Positions 27,560 to 36,104 are shown, counted from the first letter of the stretch. The stretch: 61,326 nucleotides of DNA from Bradyrhizobium uaiense (GCF_010811875.1 NZ_VKHP01000018.1:1-61326); one strand, 5' to 3'. The notes: generated from the sequence alone by a model not told the origin. A program made the numbers and translations.

Positions 27560-28524
27560 GACGTTCCCCCCGTGGTTTTGGTCGGGAAGGCGTTGAACTC
27601 GGTCACCCAGCTATAGGCGTCGCGCTGACGGAAGTTTCCGAAATGGTGAATCGACGAAATGACGAACGTACCCTGCTGCGTGACGGACTGATTGATCAGC
27701 GAGGACTGCGCTTGGGCCGAGTTGGTGATCAGCGTCTTCGGCATCGTGACCGTATCGTTGAGCACGATGTCGGCGCGCATCGCGCATTTGAACGCAATCG
27801 ACGGCGCTTGTATCCAAGTCGGCTGGCCGATCAGGTCGACGAAGTCGATCGCTTTCGGTGTCGTGTTCGGCTGGTCATAGACGTTGATCGTGTTGCCATC
27901 GAAGGCGATCTGAACGCCCTGATAGTCCGGCTTGTTGATGATCGACTTGCTCGCCGCGAACAGGAACTCGGCAAGCGACCGAGCGCCGGTGTAGATGCCG
28001 GGTGAATCCTCTGGTGCGACGAGATTTCCGTTGAGCGTCTGCACGTTGACGGTGAAGCCCGGATAGCCGGTGGTCAACGTCGACTTGATCGCCCCGTCGA
28101 GCGTCTGCCCTTTTTTCCAATCGAGAGACAGGTTCTTAGGAGGATTCGGCGGCGCGTCCTGTGCCGGCGGCGCTCCGACAGTGATGACTAGGTCGAGCGA
28201 CATATCCGTGCCCAGCCAGTTTCCAAACGCCTGGAAGATGTAGCCCTGCACGAGCAGCCCGGCCTGCTTTGGATTGGCCAACGGCAGGCCCTTCTGAAAG
28301 CCGCCGTAGACCTTGATTTTCTTGCCGGTGAGGTTCTTCGCCTGGCTGATCATGGAGAGAGGAATGCCCCAGACCTTGACGAAGGCGCCAGCATTTGCTG
28401 GCGAGTGCATCGGGGCCACTGGGATATCTAGCTCCACCTGCAAGGCGCCGGGAAGGTTCTGCCCGCGGTCGAAGCTAGTGAATACCGTGGAGCCGCCGTC
28501 GATTTCGATCCGATAGTATCTCAT
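27556..28524 (-). CDS. Phage baseplate-hub-like tail protein
   Basis: A 322-residue protein. The N-terminal block MRYYRIEIDGGSTVFTSFDR followed by NLPGALQVELDIPVAP and AFVKVWGIPLSMI is a pattern I associate with hub or tail-assembly proteins of Bcep-like and Mu-like phages. Immunoglobulin-like beta content is suggested by the regular alternation of hydrophobic residues. Its start overlaps the stop of the tape-measure-like gene by 4 nt (ATGA), and tape measure followed by hub is the usual tail order. The exact role (hub against distal tail protein) cannot be decided without a profile search. Confidence 0.65.
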   Translation of the reverse strand: MRYYRIEIDGGSTVFTSFDRGQNLPGALQVELDIPVAPMHSPANAGAFVKVWGIPLSMISQAKNLTGKKIKVYGGFQKGLPLANPKQAGLLVQGYIFQAFGNWLGTDMSLDLVITVGAPPAQDAPPNPPKNLSLDWKKGQTLDGAIKSTLTTGYPGFTVNVQTLNGNLVAPEDSPGIYTGARSLAEFLFAASKSIINKPDYQGVQIAFDGNTINVYDQPNTTPKAIDFVDLIGQPTWIQAPSIAFKCAMRADIVLNDTVTMPKTLITNSAQAQSSLINQSVTQQGTFVISSIHHFGNFRQRDAYSWVTEFNAFPTKTTGGTS

Positions 28525-30197
28525 GGGGAGGGGATTGCCTGCTGCGTCTGCACGACGACGTTGTTGCCGGTCTGGTTCATGATCCGAACGTCGGTCTGCA
28601 CGTGGATGTGACCACCGGTCGCGTTTTTCGACGGGTTGCTATACTCGTCGATCACTTTTCCCTTGATGCCCTGCCGCGCCATTTCATCGCGCACGATCTG
28701 CGCGACTTCGGCGGCCTGGGCCGGGTTCTTGATCGTGAAATCGAATGCGCGACCTTCGTTGTGCGCCGAGCTGAAGCCCTTGTGATAGGCATCCGCACCC
28801 GCCGTGATCTGATCGAAGCCCGGGACCTTGCCTTGCACGGTCCGAGCGAGCGATGCGAGGCCAGGGTCGAGCGTCCCGGCGCCGGCCTTGATCGGTAGTG
28901 AGGCGCTACCGGGCGCTGTGCCAGTACCGCCTTTGTAGATATCCCAGAGCTGGGTCCATACCGTGGCCTTACCTTCGGCGCGCGCCTTCCGCAGCTCGCC
29001 TTCGGTCGGCAGACCGTCTCTGTGGTGCTTTGACCAATTGTTTCGAGTCCGGATGCCTTTGGCGCCCGTGTCGCCAGAGACGTAGATGCCGAAATCCCGG
29101 ACCTTGCCTGCAAACCACGCAAAGCCAGCAGCGACCCCTTTCACGTCGCGTTGGAAATCCTCGCTGCCGAGATAGGTGCCGAACGTCTCAATGCCCTTGC
29201 CGATGCGCTCCATGGCGTCGGGCGGGATCGCCTTCGATAGGTTCTCGATCGACCGGACGAGAGAGCCGGACAGCTTCTCCATGCCCGGGATCAGCGGCGC
29301 CAGGCCCCTGACGAACACGTTCTCGATCCGGTTGCCGGCATCACTGAGTGCGGTCTCGAAGTCTTGATAGGCGCGCTGGGTGTCGCCGCCCACGCCGTAT
29401 TCACGCGACCGGTCGCGGAACATGACATGCTGTTTGTTTACTTCCTCCCATGAGGTGTGCTTCAGCGTCCGGAGGTAGTCCGCGTTCATCCCCAGGCTGC
29501 TGAACCCGCGCACGTCGGCAATGGTGCCCAGCACACTGTCGTCGGTTTTGTCGGCGATCCGCTTAGCGGACGCAATCAACCGCGCGGACACCTCGGCGCT
29601 GCCGCCAGTGAGATCGCTGTCGGTCAATCCGGCGTTGTAGAGTGAAGCTCTCTTCCGGACGTCGCCCAGCGCGTCAGCGACACCGTGCAGGATCGCGCCC
29701 GGATCGCCAAACCGGTCAAAGGCCGTACCGAATGCGCGCTGCTGCCCATAGGTCGCTCCCAGCCCAAGCGCGCTCCGCCGGCCGCTGGCGACGTTATCGG
29801 TGAGACGGCTGATGCCGAACAGGCCGCCGGCACCGAGCAGGCCGCTGAAGACGGCGGTGAGGCTGCCCCACTTCATGAGCTGGCCGGTCATGTCGCGAAT
29901 GTTGCCGGCGACGCCCGTGGTCTGCCGCCGGATCCTCGTCCACGAGTTTTCCTCTTGCCGAAGTAGGTTGAGGGCCGCCTTGTGCGCCTCGCCGAGCATG
30001 CGCTGCTGGGCGATCGCCGTGGCCTGCTCGAACACGAGATCGCGGAAGCCCTTCACGCCCTGCTGCTGCGCGGCGGCGATGTTGCGCCACTGTAGCGGCG
30101 TAGAGCCGAGCTGCTGTTGATAGCGCTGGAAGAGGGTGTTGAACTGACGGAACGACTGATCGTTCACGTCGATTTGTAGGATGCTCCTGGCCGTCAT
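28521..30197 (-). CDS. Tape-measure-like tail protein with C-terminal M15-type peptidase motif
   Basis: A 558-residue protein (from ATG 30197, GGGGA upstream; a TTG at 30251 would add 18 residues). The N-terminal half is helical and Gln-rich (QRYQQQLG), with one hydrophobic segment near WGSLTAVFSGLLGAGGLFGI, as in short tape-measure or tail-length proteins that cross the envelope. The C-terminus has SAHNEGRAFDF with His479 and Asp486, then GGHIHVQ with His530 and His532: the S-x-H-x-x-G-x-A-x-D and H-x-H zinc motifs of M15 peptidoglycan peptidases. It may open the cell wall during injection. Its downstream overlap with the hub gene is 4 nt. Confidence 0.7.
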   Translation of the reverse strand: MTARSILQIDVNDQSFRQFNTLFQRYQQQLGSTPLQWRNIAAAQQQGVKGFRDLVFEQATAIAQQRMLGEAHKAALNLLRQEENSWTRIRRQTTGVAGNIRDMTGQLMKWGSLTAVFSGLLGAGGLFGISRLTDNVASGRRSALGLGATYGQQRAFGTAFDRFGDPGAILHGVADALGDVRKRASLYNAGLTDSDLTGGSAEVSARLIASAKRIADKTDDSVLGTIADVRGFSSLGMNADYLRTLKHTSWEEVNKQHVMFRDRSREYGVGGDTQRAYQDFETALSDAGNRIENVFVRGLAPLIPGMEKLSGSLVRSIENLSKAIPPDAMERIGKGIETFGTYLGSEDFQRDVKGVAAGFAWFAGKVRDFGIYVSGDTGAKGIRTRNNWSKHHRDGLPTEGELRKARAEGKATVWTQLWDIYKGGTGTAPGSASLPIKAGAGTLDPGLASLARTVQGKVPGFDQITAGADAYHKGFSSAHNEGRAFDFTIKNPAQAAEVAQIVRDEMARQGIKGKVIDEYSNPSKNATGGHIHVQTDVRIMNQTGNNVVVQTQQAIPSP

Positions 30198-30254
30198 GGT
30201 GGTCCCCGTCGTGTGTGGATGCGCTGGCTTGTCGGAGCGGGCCTCCGCCAAGAA

Positions 30255-30719
30255 TCATCGAAATCCCCGTGCAAAAACGTCAGCTTTGGAATTGTGCCGC
30301 AACTCCTGCCCAAGAGGCCCGCCGTAGTCCTTCCCAATCTGCTGGAAAAATTCAGCCATGACTCGCTCGGGATCACCATGGACGCGCGGCCTGTAGTCCG
30401 CGGCATCGAGTGGTGGGCCGGGGTCTCCAAACGCGTGGTGTTGCGTCGCCACCTTCTGGGGCTTCTCCTCCAGCGGCGCCGGTGGCCATTCGCCCGTGGC
30501 ATAGAAGGTCGCGAGCGCGGGCGCTTTGTACTCTCGCCCGCCGATGCCGATGATCCAGTGGCCGCTGGCATCGCGCCCGGCCACGTCACCGGCGCACGCA
30601 CTGCCGTGCTTGGCTCTCCAGCGGAACACTCTGGTGTCAGGTTCGAGGATCAGCATTTCCCGCAATAGGGCCTGTGTCAGCTCGCGCTTGACGGTCGCAG
30701 GCTTTGGCGTTCTCACCAT
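30255..30719 (-). CDS. HNH/AP2-like N-terminal DNA-binding protein without HNH core
   Basis: About 154 residues from ATG 30719. The segment LTQALLREMLILEPDTRVFRW, then CAGDVAGRDASGHWIIGIGG and REYKAPALATFYATGEWP, is the beta-rich DNA-binding module that starts many phage HNH homing-type endonucleases. After TGEWPP such proteins continue with DHxNG; here the sequence turns to PAPLEEKPQKVATQHH, so the nuclease core is missing or replaced. A longer form from ATG 30731 is possible. The tape-measure gene follows. Confidence 0.55.
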   Translation of the reverse strand: MVRTPKPATVKRELTQALLREMLILEPDTRVFRWRAKHGSACAGDVAGRDASGHWIIGIGGREYKAPALATFYATGEWPPAPLEEKPQKVATQHHAFGDPGPPLDAADYRPRVHGDPERVMAEFFQQIGKDYGGPLGQELRHNSKADVFARGFR

Positions 30720-30724
30720 GATGA

Positions 30725-31090
30725 TCACCATTGCGCTCGCCGCGCGTAGCCGGCCGGCTCTTCGGGGGGCACTTCGGGGTAGTGCTCCGCAATACTGGCC
30801 CACCACGACTCGAAGTCCGGGAACGCGGCGAGTTCATCGGAGCGGGGGAGCCCGCCGACAACTAACGCGGTCTCGCCGGCTGCAATGGCCAGGTCCGCGG
30901 CGCGTTTGGCGAACGCCTCCAGCTCTTCACCGTCTTCGCGCTTCCAGCGGTGCGCGCCGGCATAAGCCCAATTGATCGACCCCTGCAATCCACCTTCAAC
31001 GATCACTGTCCGGAATACGTTGCCAGTCCGGAGGTGCTTCGCGTTGAGACGCGCTTCGATCGCCCGTAAACGCTTTCTATGGTTCGACAT
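30725..31090 (-). CDS. Phage hypothetical protein, 121 residues
   Basis: Starts at ATG 31090, inside the end of the upstream gene (14-nt overlap). The N-terminus is basic and helical (SNHRKRLRAIEARLNAK). A strand-rich part follows (VFRTVIVEGGLQGSINWAYA), then an Ala-rich helix, and an acidic Trp-rich end (DFESWWASIAEHYPEVPPEE). I do not recognise a family. Its place in a tightly packed minus-strand set argues that it is real. Confidence 0.55.
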   Translation of the reverse strand: MSNHRKRLRAIEARLNAKHLRTGNVFRTVIVEGGLQGSINWAYAGAHRWKREDGEELEAFAKRAADLAIAAGETALVVGGLPRSDELAAFPDFESWWASIAEHYPEVPPEEPAGYARRAQW

Positions 31091-31661
31091 CCAGCGCCAT
31101 CCCTTCTTCGATCTTCTCGATGAATGCTTCGTGCTCTGCGGTTTCGATGGCCTTCCGATGTAGCTCGACAACGGCAGAGACTTCGGTCGCCTCGGTGGGA
31201 GTAAGCGTGCCGGCCGACATGGCCGCTGAGATGGCCGCCTGTGCGCTGACAATGTCGGCCGCGGTGTTGAGCGCCGGAAGCTCAAACTGCACAGGCCGCC
31301 CCTTGCGCTCGCTCCAGCCCCATTGCGTTTTCGAGTACCAGATGAAGGCCGTCATGTTGCCGCGCCGGAGCTGTTTGACGAATCCGCCCGAGGCGATGTT
31401 GTCCAGCTCGATCTTTGCGGTTTTGATCTCCCGCGCAAAGCAGCGCGCGAAGGTTTGCAGGCTGATTGGATCGCCCGTTGCGGGATTGATCAGCACCGCA
31501 CAGAGATCGCTGTGGGTGTAGGCGCGCAACGCCAAGTTCATCCGAACTAGTTCGCGCATCGCCTTTGTCGGGACGAATTCCTTCGGGCGCCCCGCACCAG
31601 TTCGCCGGCCGCCATTCCTGGGTCGTGACGGGTCTTTTCGCTTTTGTCTGGAGATTTCCAT
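31077..31661 (-). CDS. Small-terminase-like or HTH phage protein
   Basis: A 194-residue protein with the basic start NGGRRTGAGRPKEFVPTKAM. A helix-turn-helix-like stretch follows (GDPISLQTFARCFAREIKTA), then ELDNIASGGFVKQLRRGNMTAFIWYSKTQWGWSE. The arrangement matches phage proteins usually annotated as terminase small subunit or as hypothetical DNA-binding proteins. The C-terminal part is acidic and helical. Since there is no large subunit in the element, it may be a relic or may act on the helper phage's packaging, as satellite small terminases do. It is a second GAGR-type protein beside the one at 26739. Confidence 0.55.
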   Translation of the reverse strand: MEISRQKRKDPSRPRNGGRRTGAGRPKEFVPTKAMRELVRMNLALRAYTHSDLCAVLINPATGDPISLQTFARCFAREIKTAKIELDNIASGGFVKQLRRGNMTAFIWYSKTQWGWSERKGRPVQFELPALNTAADIVSAQAAISAAMSAGTLTPTEATEVSAVVELHRKAIETAEHEAFIEKIEEGMALDVEP

Positions 31662-31714
31662 AATCAGTCATGGAACGAACGTGATCGGGGCGGTGCGGGG
31701 CTTTAGGTGGACTG

Positions 31715-32467
31715 CTAAGGCGCCGCGCCGCCCGTCACACATTCGGCGCCGGCCTCCGGACGTCCAGGAGCGGAAGCAGGCGCCGCTGTCGCAAAGATCG
31801 GGATCGTGAAGGTGTCGACGTTGTCCGTCGTCAGATCCTCGATATCGCTTGTGACCTGCGCGGCAGCTCTGACGATAGCGTCGACCTTGGCGCGGCGCGA
31901 TTCTTGATCAGCGAGATGCTGTTGGTCAGCCGCGCCAATCGTCCTGGGATCAGCGCCGCGAATGTCAACTTCGCGCAGATCAGCCAACCGACGCTTGCCG
32001 AGCGGTAGCTGCGTTTGTTTCAGCGCTTCTTGCTCTGCATGATGCACGGCGTTCAACAGAAGCGCCTTCTTCGCTGCAAAGATTTGCGCCGGCGTCGGAT
32101 CATCGTTCACGATCTCGAAGTCCGGCACATAGGTGACGCTGCCATCAGCGCCTGTGATTGCCTTGATCGATGCCGCAATATCAGGATGGGCGAGGGGGGC
32201 CGGATACGGCTCATGGCGACCTCGCTTCTCAGTCTGCCACGCAGCGAAATCTCGCCAGAAAGCCGACGCCGGATCTTCCGCATCAGCGTGATCGGACGGC
32301 TTTGGTTCGGGACGCATGGGCTGCAACGCCTTCACCTGAACGTCGTGATCGTGCCATGTCTGCATCTCGTGGATGAAAGTGTCGACCAGATTTCCGAACG
32401 CTTGCTTCACCTGATCGAAGGTGACTGGCGGCGGAGCGAGTGCAGACTTGAGGATTTGGTGCGTCAT
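31715..32467 (-). CDS. Phage hypothetical protein downstream of the tail fibre
   Basis: A 250-residue soluble protein directly after the tail-fibre gene (11-nt gap), the usual place for a fibre assembly chaperone. The N-terminal half is helical and His/Trp-rich (FIHEMQTWHDHDVQVKALQP). The centre has ITGADGSVTYVPDFEIVNDD followed by a long charged helix, and the C-terminus is Pro/Ala-rich. No catalytic motif is visible. The chaperone role is inferred from position alone. Confidence 0.55.
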   Translation of the reverse strand: MTHQILKSALAPPPVTFDQVKQAFGNLVDTFIHEMQTWHDHDVQVKALQPMRPEPKPSDHADAEDPASAFWRDFAAWQTEKRGRHEPYPAPLAHPDIAASIKAITGADGSVTYVPDFEIVNDDPTPAQIFAAKKALLLNAVHHAEQEALKQTQLPLGKRRLADLREVDIRGADPRTIGAADQQHLADQESRRAKVDAIVRAAAQVTSDIEDLTTDNVDTFTIPIFATAAPASAPGRPEAGAECVTGGAAP

Positions 32468-32478
32468 GATTGCGAGCC

Positions 32479-33897
32479 TTAAAGCTTGATGTAGTAGTAC
32501 ACGCCATCGACGAGCGGAACGTTGTTGTGTGCCGCTCCGCTGCCTGCGGACGCGTTGGATAGCGAAATGCCCGTCGCTGCGCCCGCATTGTTGATAGCAA
32601 TGTTGGTGACAGCACCAGAGTTGCTCAGAACGATTCCGGTGACCGCGGCAGCGTAGGAGATGTTGCTGTGTTGCTGGATGACATCGAAGGCGCCGCCGGC
32701 GGCGCCGCCAGCGGCGTTACCGCCCAGAATCGCACCCACGTTCTGGTGAGCGTGCCCAGGGTCGGACAACACGTTCCCATGGAGGTGTCCCGGATCGCTC
32801 AATGTGTTGCCGTGTGCGTGGGTTGGGTCCGTCAGCACGTTGGCGTGAGTGTGCACAGCCAACTCGGCGACGATCAAAGTGTGCAGGTTCTCGCCGAGGA
32901 CAGAGCCGGGTGTAGTAGAGCTGCCGGTCCGCACCGGAACGCCAGACAGTAACGAGGTGGCGGTGCCACCCATAGTGTCGACACCATGCTCTCCCTTGCC
33001 ACGCTTGTCGTATACGGCAATGCTCTTGTTCGCGGCGAAGTCCGCGGTGGCGTTCGCGCCGCGAGTAGTCGGCGCTCCAGCGCTGGTGAAGACCGGACAT
33101 TGCATGTTCGAGAAGTTGTTCCAGTGCCAGGCGAAGAGGTTGGCGCAGTCATTGTTGGCACGCTGCGTTGCGTTCGATGCCGGTCCGCCAATCGTGGTCG
33201 CGTTTGCGATCACCCAGCCCGTGATGGTTTCACTCGTCGGACGAAACTTCATGTCGCCAGTCGTTGCAGCGCCGGCCGTCGATTGCGCCTGCTGCGACGA
33301 GCTGATGAGCTGATAGCTGGTGAGGTTGTCGACAAATTCGGCCCAGCCGCCGGCAATGAGCGCTCCAGAACCGAGCTGGCTTCCGTCAGGATTGAGGAAC
33401 GGAGACGCGCCGGCACCCACGTCGAGCGTGCACGGGCCGGTGTTGTTGTTCGCGATCCTGATCCGCAGCGTCATGCCTTGGCTGCGTTGGGTGATCGGAG
33501 GAGAATAGGCGCCGACGTAGGCGTTCACGCCGCCCGTATCCAGAGCCCAATTGTGCGCGGCGGCCTGTGCCTGCGGAATTTGCTCCATGTTCTGGACGGT
33601 CGCTGCCGTCACGAGATTCGCGCAGATGTCGCCGCCGTTCCAGTTCTTCGCGACGGTGCCATCCTGACCGCGGACGATCGTGAACACGTCGCCCACACGC
33701 TGTGTGACCAGCACGATCTCGTTGACCTGCTGCGTCGCCGCGTCGAGCAAGGTCAGGAAGAACGGTTGGTTCGCGATTGGCGTTGGAAAAAGCGCTCCCG
33801 TACCGGCCTGCACCTGAAGCGTGGTCACCAGCGAGTTGATCGGCGCCGCCAAGATCGTGTTGGCGTTGTTTGCAAATTGATAGGTTGGTGCGGCCAT
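32479..33897 (-). CDS. Phage tail fibre protein with 11-residue HxH repeats
   Basis: A 472-residue fibre-type protein. The N-terminal part (to about 110) has the attachment-type beta pattern with EIVLVTQRVGDVFTIVRGQDG. The middle carries collar-like segments (WVIANATTIGG, NLFAWHWNNFSN, VYDKRGKGEHGVDTMGG). From residue 349 four HxH pairs recur with exact 11-residue spacing (349/351, 360/362, 371/373, 382/384), each followed by N-x-L-(T/S)-D-P. A second 11-residue repeat without His follows at 421-453 (GIVLSNSGAVT type). The end is GVYYYIKL. In trimeric fibres, stacked HxH residues bind metal ions; here four layers are predicted. It would decide host binding. Confidence 0.78.
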   Translation of the reverse strand: MAAPTYQFANNANTILAAPINSLVTTLQVQAGTGALFPTPIANQPFFLTLLDAATQQVNEIVLVTQRVGDVFTIVRGQDGTVAKNWNGGDICANLVTAATVQNMEQIPQAQAAAHNWALDTGGVNAYVGAYSPPITQRSQGMTLRIRIANNNTGPCTLDVGAGASPFLNPDGSQLGSGALIAGGWAEFVDNLTSYQLISSSQQAQSTAGAATTGDMKFRPTSETITGWVIANATTIGGPASNATQRANNDCANLFAWHWNNFSNMQCPVFTSAGAPTTRGANATADFAANKSIAVYDKRGKGEHGVDTMGGTATSLLSGVPVRTGSSTTPGSVLGENLHTLIVAELAVHTHANVLTDPTHAHGNTLSDPGHLHGNVLSDPGHAHQNVGAILGGNAAGGAAGGAFDVIQQHSNISYAAAVTGIVLSNSGAVTNIAINNAGAATGISLSNASAGSGAAHNNVPLVDGVYYYIKL

Positions 33898-33917
33898 TTA
33901 TGTGTCCCGGTAGTTTA

Positions 33918-33945
33918 GATGTCGCCGGACTCGTCCGGCGACATC
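33918..33945. other. Perfect 12-bp hairpin before the tail-fibre gene
   Basis: The arms GATGTCGCCGGA and TCCGGCGACATC pair perfectly around a 4-nt loop, in the 72-nt gap between the 246-residue gene and the tail-fibre start. No T run follows on either strand, so it may be a processing or stability element rather than an intrinsic terminator. Confidence 0.5.
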
Positions 33946-33969
33946 GTGGAGAGCAGCGTAAACGGTCAG

Positions 33970-34710
33970 CTACTGCATCGAGCCAGGCAAATGCCGGGTG
34001 CCGATGTATTCGACGTGCCGAACCGGACGCGAAAGCTGCTTGAAGATCGTGCCGTTGCCGACAAACCGGGTGATGGTGTGACCGCCCGAAGTGGTCTCGG
34101 TAATCGCGCGATGCTGAAACTCCGGCATTCCGACGGGGCTTGTCGCCGCGTCCATGGCATCAGCTCGGATTTCGCCGAGCACGTTGTCGAGCGCGACTTG
34201 GTCTCCTGCGATAATCCGAAGCTCTACGCCTTTCCATTTCGGCGAATGCTTCTGCATCGCTCGGTGCTGGCGGATTTTGTACGAGACGAGATCTTCACCG
34301 GCCATAGGCGGCTCTGCGCGCGAGCCGAGAGCGCGCATTACGGAGTCGGCCTTTGCTTGCACATCGGCGAACGCGTCCAGATCAGCCATCGACCGCGACT
34401 GCTTCTTGCGCATGTCGTTGACGCTCGACGCCGACACAGCGAACTCATGGCGGCTAACGCTATCGGATCGCGCGTCTGCGGCGGTACGCACGGCCATCGT
34501 TCCGTCGGGACCGCGGTCATCTTCGTCTCGGCGGCGCATAGAGGTATCGACACCGCGATCGCGCGCGCCTGCGGCGTCGGCGGCCGTGATGGCAGCGAGT
34601 TGATTGTAGCTCTCGCTGACTGCGTCGACACGGCCAGCGAGTTTCAAGATGTCGCCGCGGAGCTCTTCAGCAATAGCAGCGAGCGCTTCGAGCAGTTTCT
34701 CTTCGTCCAT
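33970..34710 (-). CDS. Phage structural-type hypothetical protein, 246 residues
   Basis: Starts at ATG 34710 with AGGGA upstream. The first half is strongly charged and helical with a coiled-coil character (EEKLLEALAAIAEELRGDIL, then RRRDEDDRG). The second half is conserved-looking and strand-rich: IIAGDQVALDNVLGEIRADA, HRAITETTSGGHTITRFVGN, GTIFKQLSRPVRHVEYIG. I have a memory of such C-termini in rhizobial podovirus-like prophages but cannot name a function. It is upstream of the tail fibre on the same strand. The 101 nt between it and the next gene up contain little. Confidence 0.6.
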   Translation of the reverse strand: MDEEKLLEALAAIAEELRGDILKLAGRVDAVSESYNQLAAITAADAAGARDRGVDTSMRRRDEDDRGPDGTMAVRTAADARSDSVSRHEFAVSASSVNDMRKKQSRSMADLDAFADVQAKADSVMRALGSRAEPPMAGEDLVSYKIRQHRAMQKHSPKWKGVELRIIAGDQVALDNVLGEIRADAMDAATSPVGMPEFQHRAITETTSGGHTITRFVGNGTIFKQLSRPVRHVEYIGTRHLPGSMQ

Positions 34711-34811
34711 TTTCGTAGGTCCCTGTTGTTGGGTGTTACGCGCACATCCTGTGTTGCAAGCTGTAGCACGCTTTCAAAGAACAGCCGCGTAGAGCTGTGG
34801 AAATCGCCTTG

Positions 34812-35066
34812 TTACCGTTGCGTTGTTGTTACCTTCGAGCGCGGTCGATCAACGACAACAAGAAAGCCCGCTTCGCAAAGTCGCTGCCGCACACCGGCAA
34901 ATCGTGTCAGCGACCATTGGTCCGGCATCTCGCGCCGAACGTCGTCCGCGAGGTCGAACGCGCCGGCATGTTGCCACTTCAGATATTCGAGTAGCTGATA
35001 CGCGTCGGGGTCGCGAAGTCGGATATTCTCGGTGGCCATCGTCCGATCAATGGTCAGTCTTGGCAT
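34812..35066 (-). CDS. Small phage protein, possible winged-helix fold
   Basis: An 84-residue protein from ATG 35066 with AAAGGAA 8 nt upstream. The body DPDAYQLLEYLKWQHAGAFD, then DVRREMPDQWSLTRFAGVRQRLCEAGFLVVV, reads as helix-helix-helix-strand, compatible with a small winged helix. Its last codons (VTTTQR) contain two of the TTGTTACC-type motifs described separately. It lies between the replication-like gene and the structural genes and may be regulatory. Confidence 0.55.
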   Translation of the reverse strand: MPRLTIDRTMATENIRLRDPDAYQLLEYLKWQHAGAFDLADDVRREMPDQWSLTRFAGVRQRLCEAGFLVVVDRPRSKVTTTQR

Positions 35067-35112
35067 CGCTCAATTCCTTTCGGCGGGACAATTGGTCGGT
35101 TTCATCGTCCGC

Positions 35113-35946
35113 CTACAAATGACCTGACGCGGCCGGATTCCTGAAGGCTGGCGAGCGTGCCCCAAGACGCTGCCGCATCATGTGCAGCCCGCCGCGGTGC
35201 GCAGGGATGGCTGCGCCATCGGTGTCGTCCTGCAGATAGCTTTCGAAGCTGGACAACCAATCGCCAAGCGACGGCGCGTCATGCGTCCCGCGGAGATAGT
35301 CGGCAGCGGTGTCGACGATGTCATCAGCCGCATATCCCCTGCGAAGTAACGCGTGCCAATGGACCAGCGGGTCATCTTCCCAGGTGCCGCACCAACCATC
35401 GAGCTTCTGCAGTTCGTCGAATGCGAGGCGGGCTTCCACTGTGCTCTGCTGGTACATCGCCAGACTACGGGACGGAGGAAGGGGCCTGCAGGTGCTGGTA
35501 CTCGGTGCAGCGTTCGGAGACCGATCAACCTCGCTCGCGTTCGCAACGTCAGTTGCGATACGACTGTTATCTTTCTTGGTTGAATCTGTACTTGGTAGAA
35601 GATCAGTATTTAGTAGTGACCTGTTTTCAGGCGACGGTTCTTCCGGCGCCGGTGCGTCGGGCGCAGCGAGTACGTCATAGCCGGCCGCGCCCCATCGTCC
35701 CGCAATGCGCTCTTGAACCTTCCGGATGTAGCCGGCCGCGATCAATTCATTGATGGCATTGCGAACGCGGTCCCTGCCGGCTTTGAAGCGTCGCGCAAGC
35801 TCCGTCTGCCTCACCATCCAGTCGGACGGCTTGCTTCGCAGGTACGTGAAGATTGCCAGTGCCTCGAAACTCAAGCGCTCGTCATTGAAGCAGGCGTTGC
35901 CGATGACGGTGTAGTTGCTCGTGAATGTGTGCTGCGCGATCGTCAC
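35113..35946 (-). CDS. Phage replication-type winged-helix protein
   Basis: About 277 residues from GTG 35946, with AAGGGATC just upstream. The frame stays open to 36135, but that part overlaps two hairpins and a terminator, so it is probably leader. The N-terminal domain YTVIGNACFNDERLSFEALA, then IFTYLRSKPSDWMVRQTELA and RVRNAINELIAAGYIRK, is the winged-helix module of phage replication initiation or helix-turn-helix replication proteins. A variable linker (PAPEEPSPEN) leads to a helical C-terminal domain. It is the first gene of the minus-strand block. A possible antisense RNA covers its leader (36028-36104). Confidence 0.68.
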   Translation of the reverse strand: MTIAQHTFTSNYTVIGNACFNDERLSFEALAIFTYLRSKPSDWMVRQTELARRFKAGRDRVRNAINELIAAGYIRKVQERIAGRWGAAGYDVLAAPDAPAPEEPSPENRSLLNTDLLPSTDSTKKDNSRIATDVANASEVDRSPNAAPSTSTCRPLPPSRSLAMYQQSTVEARLAFDELQKLDGWCGTWEDDPLVHWHALLRRGYAADDIVDTAADYLRGTHDAPSLGDWLSSFESYLQDDTDGAAIPAHRGGLHMMRQRLGARSPAFRNPAASGHL

Positions 35947-35992
35947 TTGTGATCCCTTCGTTGCGTTCGAAAGGAAGCGACCGACACGACGC

Positions 35993-36021
35993 TTGATAAA
36001 CAGCGGCGCATGCACTATGCA
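35993..36021 (+). promoter_or_regulatory. Sigma-70-like promoter reading away from the replication gene
   Basis: TTGATA (35993-35998) and TATGCA (36016-36021) are separated by exactly 17 bp on the plus strand. Start of transcription would fall near 36028, just before two hairpins, the second with terminator features ending near 36104. It is on the strand opposite to the replication-like gene. Confidence 0.4.
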
Positions 36022-36027
36022 GAATCT

Positions 36028-36104
36028 CGCTGGAGACTTCCGCAAGGGGTCACATCCCTTGTGTTCAACACCCGTCGGTTCACAGCCGGCGGGTGTTTCG
36101 TTTG
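36028..36104 (+). ncRNA. Candidate antisense RNA over the replication gene leader
   Basis: Predicted transcript of about 75 nt from the promoter at 35993. It contains a small stem (AAGGG/CCCTT, 36044-36060) and then a terminator-like stem: ACACCCGTCGG (36068-36078) pairs with CCGGCGGGTGT (36086-36096), followed by TTCGTTTG. A short alternative hairpin GTGTT/AACAC (36061-36071) uses part of the same arm. The RNA would be complementary to the leader of the minus-strand replication-like gene, the geometry of plasmid countertranscribed RNAs. No protein-coding frame needs this region. Confidence 0.35.
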
